A DNA stretch of 7,328 bases from positions 1-7,328 of the forward strand of contig JAQGMN010000076.1 of assembly GCA_028292345.1 (NCBI GenBank). The letters run 5' to 3'. The notes under the pieces were generated by a model. It did no database searches. It was not told the DNA's origin and saw only the letters and a program-made list of their open reading frames with translations. Origin of the DNA: Polaromonas sp. Its GTDB lineage: Bacteria; Pseudomonadota; Gammaproteobacteria; Burkholderiales; Burkholderiaceae_C. This document shows, one piece after another, positions 1 to 6,081 of the stretch. Numbering within the stretch: the first letter of the stretch is position 1; each line of letters opens with the position of its first letter. The position numbers and the translations under genes are program-made.

Positions 1-1379
1 CGGCCGGCTCCGATGACCTCAAGGCGGTCTATCTGGAAAAGCTGGTCAGCGGCCAGTGGACAGGCACCATGAACCTGACCGAGCCGCAGGCCGGCTCCGA
101 CCTGGCCGCCGTGCGCACCCGCGCCGAACCGCAGGCGGACGGCACGTACAAGGTGTTCGGCACCAAGATCTACATCACCTACGGCGAGCACGACATGGCC
201 GAGAACATCGTCCACCTGGTGCTGGCCCGCGCGAGCGGCGCGCCCGAGGGCGTCAAGGGCATCAGCCTGTTTGTCGTTCCCAAATTCATGGTCAATGCCG
301 ACGGCACGCCGGGCGCGCGCAACGATGTGCATTGCGTGAGCATCGAGCACAAGATGGGCATCAAGGCCTCGCCGACGGCGGTGCTGCAGTTTGGCGACCA
401 TGGCGGCGCGACCGGCTACCTCGTCGGGGAAGAAAACCGCGGCCTCGAATACATGTTCATCATGATGAATGCGGCGCGCTATGCCGTGGGCGTGCAGGGC
501 ATTTCCATTGCCGAGCGGGCCTACCAGAAGGCCGTGGCCTTTGCCCGTGAGCGGGTGCAAAGCCGCCCGGTCGATGGCTCGGTCAAGGCCAGCGCGCCCA
601 TCATTCACCACCCCGACGTCAGGCGCATGCTGATGACCATGCGCGCCTACACCGAAGGCTGCCGCGCCATGGCCACCGTCGCTGCCGCCGCCTACGACGC
701 GTCGCACCATCATCCGGACGCCGACGTGCGCAAGCAGAACCTGGCGTTCTACGAATTCATGGTCCCGCTGGTCAAGGGCTACAGCACCGAGATGAGCCAG
801 GAAGTCACCTCGCTCGGCGTGCAGGTGCATGGCGGCATGGGTTTCATCGAGGAAACCGGCGCGGCGCAGTACTACCGCGACGCCCGCATCCTGACGATCT
901 ACGAAGGCACCACGGCCATCCAGGCCAACGACCTGGTCGGCCGCAAAACCGCGCGCGACGGCGGCCAGACCGCCCGGGGCGTTGCCGCGCAGATCGAGGC
1001 GACCGAAAACGAGCTGGTCGCGCAGGGCAGCGCCGACGCGCTGGCCGTGGCCAGCCGCCTGAAGGCCGGCCGCGAAGCCTTGCTCGATGTGGTCGGGTTT
1101 GTCGCCGCCAACACCCGCACTGACCCGAATGCGGTGTTCGCCGGCAGCGTGCCCTACCTGATGCTGGCGGGCAATGTGGTGGCCGGCTGGCAGCTGGCGC
1201 GCTCGCTGCTGGTGGCTCAGGAGCAGCTGGCGCAGGGCGTGGACAGCGCCTTCATGCAGGCCAAGATCACCACCGCCCGCTTTTACGCCGACCATTTGCT
1301 GACCAAGGCGCCCGGCCTGCGCGACAGCATCGTCGAAGGCGCGGGCAGCGTGAATGCGCTGGCGCTGGACGCGTTTTGA
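1..1379 (+). CDS. Acyl-CoA dehydrogenase with extra C-terminal domain (3' part, 5' end outside window)
   Basis: FAD-dependent alpha,beta-dehydrogenation of an acyl-CoA thioester, cytoplasmic. The reading frame is open from base 3, so the visible part is about 458 residues; this subfamily is usually near 600, so roughly 140 N-terminal residues are missing. The first methionine in frame (base 69) is internal: the bases before it encode YLEKLVSGQWTGT, leading straight into MNLTEPQAGSDLAAV, the classic middle-domain signature that contacts flavin and substrate. Further on is LTIYEGTTAIQANDLVGRKT, with the expected catalytic base Glu at visible residue 301 (codon 903-905). About 120 residues after it match the added C-terminal domain of the DmdC/AidB-like long ACADs. 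From family knowledge, members act on short or branched acyl-CoAs or 3-methylmercaptopropionyl-CoA; the substrate cannot be read from sequence. The stop TGA is at 1377-1379, with no T-rich terminator after it. Confidence 0.95.
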   Translation, partial: AGSDDLKAVYLEKLVSGQWTGTMNLTEPQAGSDLAAVRTRAEPQADGTYKVFGTKIYITYGEHDMAENIVHLVLARASGAPEGVKGISLFVVPKFMVNADGTPGARNDVHCVSIEHKMGIKASPTAVLQFGDHGGATGYLVGEENRGLEYMFIMMNAARYAVGVQGISIAERAYQKAVAFARERVQSRPVDGSVKASAPIIHHPDVRRMLMTMRAYTEGCRAMATVAAAAYDASHHHPDADVRKQNLAFYEFMVPLVKGYSTEMSQEVTSLGVQVHGGMGFIEETGAAQYYRDARILTIYEGTTAIQANDLVGRKTARDGGQTARGVAAQIEATENELVAQGSADALAVASRLKAGREALLDVVGFVAANTRTDPNAVFAGSVPYLMLAGNVVAGWQLARSLLVAQEQLAQGVDSAFMQAKITTARFYADHLLTKAPGLRDSIVEGAGSVNALALDAF

Positions 1380-1395
1380 GCGCGATTCGGCTTTG

Positions 1396-1440
1396 CTTCT
1401 GAATTGATAGCTAACTGCGCTTGCCAGACGGGCGCAAAAG
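1396..1440 (+). repeat. Dispersed intergenic repeat, copy A
   Basis: This 45-base block aligns without gaps to 6950-6994 at about 32 of 45 positions, counted by eye. The best conserved parts are the head (CTGA.TTGATAGCT) and a GCGCA.AAG tail. Within it, TGCGCTTG (1416-1423) and CGGGCGCA (1429-1436) can pair, with two G-T wobbles, around a 5-base loop. It lies wholly between genes and is directly followed by an AT-rich inverted repeat. I recall similar intergenic elements from Comamonadaceae genomes, but cannot verify that here. It could be a non-autonomous palindromic element or a conserved RNA structure. Confidence 0.7.
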
Positions 1441-1441
1441 C

Positions 1442-1460
1442 ATTTTTTCACTTAAAAAAT
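1442..1460 (+). repeat. AT-rich inverted repeat upstream of the nitronate monooxygenase
   Basis: ATTTTTT (1442-1448) is complementary to AAAAAAT (1454-1460), with CACTT as the loop. It is a sharp AT-rich island in otherwise GC-rich DNA, 24 bases before the ATG of the next gene. It might be the tail of repeat copy A, part of a promoter or an upstream-activating AT tract. It could also act as a weak terminator for the dehydrogenase transcript, but there is no GC stem before the T run apart from the wobble-containing repeat hairpin. Confidence 0.5.
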
Positions 1461-1474
1461 CAAGAAACGACCAC

Positions 1475-1479
1475 GGAGA
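1475..1479 (+). promoter_or_regulatory. Ribosome binding site of the nitronate monooxygenase gene
   Basis: GGAGA lies 5 bases before the ATG at 1485. It decides the start: the frame stays open upstream to an ATT at about 1404, but those codons run through repeat copy A and the AT-rich tract and encode nothing family-like. Confidence 0.75.
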
Positions 1480-1484
1480 CCACC

Positions 1485-2438
1485 ATGTCCAGACTGCCCG
1501 GCGCCCTGAACCACCTGCCCCTGCCCATCATCGGCTCGCCGCTGTTCATCATCAGCAACCCGAAACTCGTCATCGAGCAGTGCAAGGCCGGCGTCGTTGG
1601 CTCGATGCCGGCGCTCAATGCGCGCCCGGCGGCGCAGCTCGAGGACTGGCTGGCCGAGATCACCGAAACCCTCGCCGCCTGGAACCTGGCCAACCCCGAC
1701 AATCCGGCCGCGCCCTTCGCCATCAACCAGATTGTGCACAAGTCCAACGACCGGCTCGAGCACGATCTGGAGGTGTGCGCCCGCTTCAAGGTGCCCATCA
1801 TCATCACCTCGCTGGGCGCGCGCGAGGACCTGAACCAGGCGGTGCACGGCTGGGGCGGCGTGACGCTGCACGACATCATCAACAACAAGCATGCCCACAA
1901 GGCGATTGAAAAGGGCGCCGACGGCCTGGTGGCGGTGGCCTGCGGCGCGGGCGGCCATGCCGGCGTCAAAAGCCCGTTCGCGCTGATCCAGGAAATCCGC
2001 CAGTGGTTCGATGGCCCGCTGGCGCTGTCGGGCTCGATCTCGACCGGCGGCGGCGTGCTGGCCGCGCAGGCCATGGGAGCGGACTTTGCCTACATCGGCT
2101 CGGCCTTCATCGCCACCGAGGAAGCCCGGGCCTCGGACGCCTACAAGCAGGCGATTGTCCAGGGCGACTCGGACGACATCGTCTACAGCAACCTGTTCAC
2201 CGGGGTGCACGGCAACTATCTGGCGCCCTCCATCCGCGCCGCCGGCATGGACCCCGCCAACCTGCCCGAAAGCGACCCGAGCAAGATGAACTTCGGCGGC
2301 GACAAGAGCAAAGCCTGGAAGGACATCTGGGGTTGCGGCCAGGGCATCGGCAGCGTCAGCAAGGTGCAGGCCACCGCCGCTTTCGTCGCCCAGCTCCGCC
2401 GCGAATACCAAGAGGCGCGCCGGCGGCTGCTGGCTTGA
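1485..2438 (+). CDS. Nitronate monooxygenase (2-nitropropane dioxygenase family)
   Basis: FMN-dependent flavoprotein that oxidises alkyl nitronates (such as propionate 3-nitronate) to carbonyl compounds and nitrite; cytoplasmic TIM barrel. The predicted protein is 317 residues, a usual family length. It starts MSRLPGALNHLPLPIIGSPL, matching the family's N-terminal strand, where a proline/glycine-rich loop contacts FMN. ACGAGGHAG (residues 152-160) carries the family's active-site His158. SGSISTGGGVLAAQAMGAD (182-200) followed by YIGSAFIATEEA is the phosphate-binding part of the barrel. The start at 1485 is supported by a GGAGA site and by homology beginning at once. The stop overlaps the TTG start of the following acyltransferase gene by 4 bases, suggesting translational coupling. 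Many members have untested substrates, and some related flavoproteins are enoyl-ACP reductases, so the exact reaction is open. Confidence 0.93.
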   Translation: MSRLPGALNHLPLPIIGSPLFIISNPKLVIEQCKAGVVGSMPALNARPAAQLEDWLAEITETLAAWNLANPDNPAAPFAINQIVHKSNDRLEHDLEVCARFKVPIIITSLGAREDLNQAVHGWGGVTLHDIINNKHAHKAIEKGADGLVAVACGAGGHAGVKSPFALIQEIRQWFDGPLALSGSISTGGGVLAAQAMGADFAYIGSAFIATEEARASDAYKQAIVQGDSDDIVYSNLFTGVHGNYLAPSIRAAGMDPANLPESDPSKMNFGGDKSKAWKDIWGCGQGIGSVSKVQATAAFVAQLRREYQEARRRLLA

Positions 2439-3559
2439 GCGGCCCGCATTCCCAGGCCGCGCAGTTCCGCGCGCGCCAGCCCGGCATCGATGCGCTCAAG
2501 GGCCTGGCCTGCGCCCTGATCGTCTGGCACCACCTGGCTTTTTACGGCCCGATGTCCGATGTGGTGTATCCCCATTTCCCGGGCCTGACCGACTGGCTGT
2601 ACCACTATGGCCGCATGGCGGTGCAGGTGTTTCTGGTGGTCGGCGGCTTTTTGGCGGCGGGCTCGCTGGCGCCCGCCGGCATTGCCGTGTCCGGCCGGGC
2701 GGGACGGCTGATCCTTCGGCGTTACCAGCGGCTGCTGTTGCCTTATCTGGTGGCGCTGGGGGTCGGTGTGCTGGTGGCCGCACTGGTCCGGCCATGGTTT
2801 GAGCATTCTTCCGTGTCAGGCACGCCGACCGCCTGGCAATTGCTGGCCCATGCGCTGCTGCTGCAGGATGTGCTGGACCAGGAGGCGCTGTCCGCAGGCG
2901 TCTGGTACGTGGCGATCGATTTCCAGCTGTTCGTCATGAGCGTGCTGCTCTTCAGCCTGGCCCGGCGAATGCAAAAGGCGTTTGCCGACCGGTCCGGATG
3001 GCCCGCTGCCATCGGCATCGCGCTGGTGGCCGTCCTGGCCGTCCTGTCGCTGTTCGTGTTCAACCTGGAGGAAGAACTGAGCATGACGGGGCTGTATTTC
3101 TTCGGCGCCTATGCGCTGGGCATGCTTGCTTTCTGGATTTCCAGGACGGCCCGGCCAGGCCCCTGGCTGCTGGGGCTGGGCATCATGGGCAGCCTGGCCC
3201 TGCTGTTTGACTTCCGCGAGCGGCTGGCCGTGGCGCTTGCCGTGGCGTTCGGGCTGGTCTGGCTTGCGCACCGGCATGGGCGGAGCCGGCCCGGTCGCCG
3301 GCTGGACCCTGGCTGGCTCCTTGCGCTGCAGGCGCTTGGAACAATGTCCTATTCCATTTTCCTGATCCATTTTCCGGTGTGCCTCCTGGTCAATGCGCTG
3401 GTGAACCATTTCTGGCCGACCCAGCTGCTGGCCAATGGGCTTGGCCTGTTCGCGGCGTTTGGCTTGTCGCTGCTGGCGGGCCGGGCACTCTACCTGGGCG
3501 TCGAATCGCGCCGGACTACCTGGCTCGGCGGATGCAAGGCCAGCGGCGTTTTGCATTGA
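2435..3559 (+). CDS. Acyltransferase family 3 integral membrane protein
   Basis: Predicted inner-membrane O-acyltransferase of the OafA/NodX/OpgC type, which transfers acyl groups to surface sugars or other exported molecules; the acceptor is unknown. The product is 374 residues with about ten hydrophobic segments, normal for the family. Family features in order: GIDALKGLACALIVWHH (17-33) with the His pair at 32-33; VQVFLVVGGFLAAG (63-76), the degenerate FF..SGF segment; RRYQRLLLPYL (95-105), the RR..RL.P.Y motif; VWYVAIDFQLF (156-166), where many members have W.L..E..FY, so the acidic residue here is Asp162; and MSYSIFLIHFPV (304-315) near the C-terminus. No ATG precedes the first membrane segment in this frame. 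The TTG at 2435 overlaps the monooxygenase stop (TTGA), which is the reason for choosing it; the next in-frame ATG (2552) would delete the His motif. No clear Shine-Dalgarno site is present, consistent with coupled translation. Confidence 0.88.
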   Translation: MSGPHSQAAQFRARQPGIDALKGLACALIVWHHLAFYGPMSDVVYPHFPGLTDWLYHYGRMAVQVFLVVGGFLAAGSLAPAGIAVSGRAGRLILRRYQRLLLPYLVALGVGVLVAALVRPWFEHSSVSGTPTAWQLLAHALLLQDVLDQEALSAGVWYVAIDFQLFVMSVLLFSLARRMQKAFADRSGWPAAIGIALVAVLAVLSLFVFNLEEELSMTGLYFFGAYALGMLAFWISRTARPGPWLLGLGIMGSLALLFDFRERLAVALAVAFGLVWLAHRHGRSRPGRRLDPGWLLALQALGTMSYSIFLIHFPVCLLVNALVNHFWPTQLLANGLGLFAAFGLSLLAGRALYLGVESRRTTWLGGCKASGVLH

Positions 3560-3692
3560 CCGCCGTTGCCAGCACAGCAGGCTGTCCGCATTGCCAATGC
3601 ACCTGGGTTCGGTGCCCTGGCGCGCAAGGGTGGATCGGGATCACTACACTCAAGTCCTTCTCAATTTTTGCAATTTCCTCAAAACCGACTCC

Positions 3693-4298
3693 ATGGATCT
3701 TTTTATGCTGGCGATGCTGGTCGCCCTTGGCAGCCACATGCTCAAGTCCAAATATCAGCGCAGGCGCATTGCCCTGCTGGGCAGCCACCTGGGGAAATAC
3801 CAGATCGAAAAACTGATGGAAACGCTGACCGAGGGCTACATGCGCGCCCTGGGTGAATCCGACGACGCGCGCCGCGAACAGATTTTCAGCCTGCTCGGCA
3901 CCACCGAGGCGTCGCTGTGCGACCAGCTCAATCGTTTCAGCGCCGAGTTTTCCAAGGTCGATGAAGCCGAGGCCCGGGTCAGCAAGCTGCCCGTGGCCGT
4001 TCCTTTTGCCGACAGGCTGTTTCCCCGCGCCACTTTCGACCTGCGCAAGGCCCTGGCGATCCATGCGCAGGGCATCACCCAGGCGGCCCGGAACGGCGCC
4101 AACCGCAGCCCCAAGGCCAAGGCGTTCACCGTATCGGCCGAGCTGTTTTTGCTGCAGCACACCTGCCACTGGTTCTGCAAGTCAAAAACCATCGCGTCTG
4201 CGCGCCTGCTGGGCCGGCAGAAAACTTCGTACGAGCAAGTCGTGGACGCCGTGGCGCCGGAAACCCGCAAGGCCTATTGCGCCCTGGTGGGGCGTTGA
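3693..4298 (+). CDS. Conserved-looking protein of unknown function, N-terminal membrane anchor
   Basis: I cannot assign a function. The 201-residue product begins MDLFMLAMLVALGSHML, a short hydrophobic segment (2-17) followed by KSKYQRRR, which suggests an anchor with the rest in the cytoplasm. Residues 26-100 look helical and charged. A basic region (LRKALAIHAQG) and then QHTCHWFCKSK (155-165) follow, the latter placing His156, Cys158, His159 and Cys162 close together. The C-terminus is APETRKAYCALVG. I recall similar proteins in Comamonadaceae, which is memory only. The start is uncertain: ATG 3693 has no good Shine-Dalgarno site, an in-frame ATG at 3597 would add 32 unconvincing residues, and ATG 3705 would shorten it by 4. 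The 133 bases before it hold no convincing promoter, so it may have its own weak promoter or be read through from the acyltransferase. It ends 13 bases before the convergent transferase gene. Confidence 0.75.
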   Translation: MDLFMLAMLVALGSHMLKSKYQRRRIALLGSHLGKYQIEKLMETLTEGYMRALGESDDARREQIFSLLGTTEASLCDQLNRFSAEFSKVDEAEARVSKLPVAVPFADRLFPRATFDLRKALAIHAQGITQAARNGANRSPKAKAFTVSAELFLLQHTCHWFCKSKTIASARLLGRQKTSYEQVVDAVAPETRKAYCALVGR

Positions 4299-4329
4299 GC
4301 CCGGCCGCTGGCTAAAGCGCAGCCGGGCT
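4298..4329. terminator. Stem-loop between convergent genes, likely bidirectional terminator
   Basis: AGCCCGGC (4298-4305) pairs perfectly with GCCGGGCT (4322-4329). The inner arms CGCT (4306-4309) and AGCG (4316-4319) extend the stem to 12 pairs, with a 2-base bulge (4320-4321) and a 6-base loop GGCTAA. The loop contains the minus-strand stop codon (4312-4314), and the first base of the left arm is the last base of the plus-strand stop. No T tract follows on either side, so it is not a textbook intrinsic terminator. It may end both transcripts by structure alone or act as a 3'-end stabiliser. Confidence 0.65.
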
Positions 4330-6045
4330 GCCCCGGGCCATGCCGGCCTGGCAATGGGCATAGATGTCCAGTTCGGCCTGGTAGACGCCGGTCTGCACGT
4401 TCATCAGGCCAAGCACCGAATGAAAATAGTTGTCATGGCTGATCGGCGCGTCGAGTTGCTGCTTCAGGCAGGCGGTGGTGATCCGGCTGCGCTGCTCGAA
4501 GCCGGGCGACAGCCAGGTGATCCACGGCACATGCTTTTGCACGTCGGGCGCCAGGTTGTAGGGCATGCCGTGCAGGTACAGGTTGTTTTCGCCCAGCGAT
4601 TCGCCGTGGTCGGCCAGGTAGAGCAGGGCGGGCGAGGCGGTCGGCTCCTGCGCCTTGAGCCACTGGATGCTCGATGCCAGCAGGTGGTCGGTGTAGACGA
4701 TGCTGTTGTCGTAGGCATTGACCAGCCCTTGCTGCGAGCAGCTTTGCAGGGCGTTGTCGGTGCATTCGGGCAGGAATTTCTTGAAGGCGGCCGGCGAGCG
4801 CTTGAAGTAGGCCGGACCGTGGCTGCCCATCTGGTGCATCACGACCACCACGCCTTTGGCCCGTCGCTCGGCATTCAAGGCGGCAATGCGCGCGTCCAGG
4901 CCTTGCAGCATGATTTCGTCGAAGCATTCGCCGCTGTCGCACAGGCCGGCCACCGCCAGCTGGCTGGTTTCGGCATGGGGCACACGGTCGCAAACGCCCT
5001 TGCAGCCCGACTGGTTGTCGAGCCAGAGCACGGCCAGCCCGGCATGCTGCAGCACGTCCATCAGGCCTTCGTAGTTGGCCGCGCGCGTTTCGTAGCGGGC
5101 CCGCCCGAAATGGGAAAACATGCACGGCACCGACGCCGCCGTGCTGGTGCCGCATGACCAGGCGTTGCGCTGGCTGGCGATGTTTTCCTTGGCCAGTTCG
5201 GGCGTGGTCGGGCGGCCGTAGCCGTTGACCGCGAAATTGACGCTGCGGCCGGTCTCGCCCAGCACCAGCAGCAGCAGGGGCGGCTTGGCCTGGGCGATGT
5301 AGCTGGCGCCCAGCCTCGCGTCCTCGCCCAGCGGCAGGAGGGTGGATTCGTCGCGCTGGAATGGCCGGGCCGCCACCGAACCCAGCGCATAGAAGGAATT
5401 GAGCGGGTTGATCAGGTAGCGCACCTGGGGATAGCTGCGCATCACCGAAGCCATGCTTTGAAAGAAGAGCATCAGCACCACGACCAGCAGGGCGCAACTG
5501 GTCAGCAGCGCCACCAGGTTGGAGACGGCCTGGCGCGCCGGGTTTTGCAGCCGGATGTGCTGGCGCCACAGCAGCGCGCAGGGCAGCACCGCCAGCACCC
5601 CCACGGTGGCCAGCAGGCGCCAGTTCAGCAGGTCGCGCGTCTCGTGCGCATCCGTCTGCAGGACGTTGACCATCATGGCCTTGTCGATGACGACGCCATA
5701 AGCCAGCATGAAATAGGCGCCGAAGGCGGCCGACACGCAAAAAAGCATGATGACCGGCTTGAGCGTCCAGCGCCAGGCCAGCAGGCTGAGCAATCCGGCC
5801 GTGACCAGGCCGATCACCAGCGCCAGCGCCAGGCTGACGGTGATCGCCTGGCCGCTGCTCAGGTCGGGCAGCCGGGCCAGCGCCCGCCACAGCGCCACGT
5901 TGCAGACCGTGGCAATCCAGAAGCTGGCAAGCACGACCACCCACGCGGGCCGCATGCCGGCGCGCGACGCGGTCGCGCTCGGAGCCAGAGAACGACGGGC
6001 GGACGGGGTGAGGGGATGGGCAAAAGCAGGCGGGTGCAGCGGCAT
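4312..6045 (-). CDS. eptA: Phosphoethanolamine transferase, EptA/MCR-like, full length
   Basis: Inner-membrane enzyme with a periplasmic sulfatase-fold domain that moves phosphoethanolamine from phosphatidylethanolamine to lipid A or core phosphates, lowering surface charge and polymyxin binding. The product is 577 residues. Five hydrophobic segments lie at about 34-55, 66-91, 96-120, 142-160 and 174-198, then the catalytic domain. LVLGETGRSVNFAVNGYGR carries metal ligand Glu264; SCGTSTAASVPCMFS carries the nucleophile Thr300; HQMGSHGP gives His404; LADHGESLGE gives Asp479-His480; YLHGMPY gives His492. All active-site positions expected from the EptA and MCR structures are present. Cysteines 298/308, 348/352, 369/375 and 428/436 fall at spacings typical of the disulfides in these enzymes. 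The first 30 residues are Pro/Ala/Ser-rich and less typical; ATG 5955 is an alternative start, and neither has a clear Shine-Dalgarno site. It lies 36 bases downstream of the hydrolase gene and may be co-transcribed. The symbol reflects family level: the acceptor is not proven. Confidence 0.92.
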   Translation of the reverse strand: MPLHPPAFAHPLTPSARRSLAPSATASRAGMRPAWVVVLASFWIATVCNVALWRALARLPDLSSGQAITVSLALALVIGLVTAGLLSLLAWRWTLKPVIMLFCVSAAFGAYFMLAYGVVIDKAMMVNVLQTDAHETRDLLNWRLLATVGVLAVLPCALLWRQHIRLQNPARQAVSNLVALLTSCALLVVVLMLFFQSMASVMRSYPQVRYLINPLNSFYALGSVAARPFQRDESTLLPLGEDARLGASYIAQAKPPLLLLVLGETGRSVNFAVNGYGRPTTPELAKENIASQRNAWSCGTSTAASVPCMFSHFGRARYETRAANYEGLMDVLQHAGLAVLWLDNQSGCKGVCDRVPHAETSQLAVAGLCDSGECFDEIMLQGLDARIAALNAERRAKGVVVVMHQMGSHGPAYFKRSPAAFKKFLPECTDNALQSCSQQGLVNAYDNSIVYTDHLLASSIQWLKAQEPTASPALLYLADHGESLGENNLYLHGMPYNLAPDVQKHVPWITWLSPGFEQRSRITTACLKQQLDAPISHDNYFHSVLGLMNVQTGVYQAELDIYAHCQAGMARGSPAAL

Positions 6046-6081
6046 AGCGCGGCATTGTAGAAGTGCCAGCTTAGCCTGCGC

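Noticed and set aside
1452..2411. Long open frame on the minus strand (319 codons) antisense to the nitronate monooxygenase
   Set aside because: The plus-strand frame has clear family motifs throughout; the antisense product is low-complexity Arg/Gly/Ala/His/Val-rich, as expected from GC-rich codon bias.
2003..2434. Open extension of the acyltransferase frame upstream into the monooxygenase gene
   Set aside because: The extra residues are Arg/Gly-rich with no homology and lie wholly under the real gene; the family N-terminus begins just after the TTG at 2435.
3599..3615. GCACC/GGTGC hairpin after the acyltransferase gene
   Set aside because: Only 5 pairs with a 7-base loop and no T tract; too weak to call a terminator.
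3645..3650. TACACT as a possible -10 box upstream of the unknown protein
   Set aside because: No matching -35 hexamer at 16-18 bases; not supportable.
3597..3692. Earlier ATG for the unknown protein, adding 32 residues
   Set aside because: The added residues would put a non-hydrophobic stretch before the hydrophobic N-terminus and no better ribosome site is present; kept as an alternative only.
3853..5157. Plus-strand open frame of 434 codons crossing the convergent junction
   Set aside because: It overlaps the unknown protein in another frame and runs antisense through the transferase; it has no family signature, and its composition is typical of shadow frames.
6046..6072. TGGCAC...ATGCC on the minus strand ahead of the transferase, like a sigma-54 promoter
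   Set aside because: The GG and GC elements are two bases too far apart for the -24/-12 spacing.
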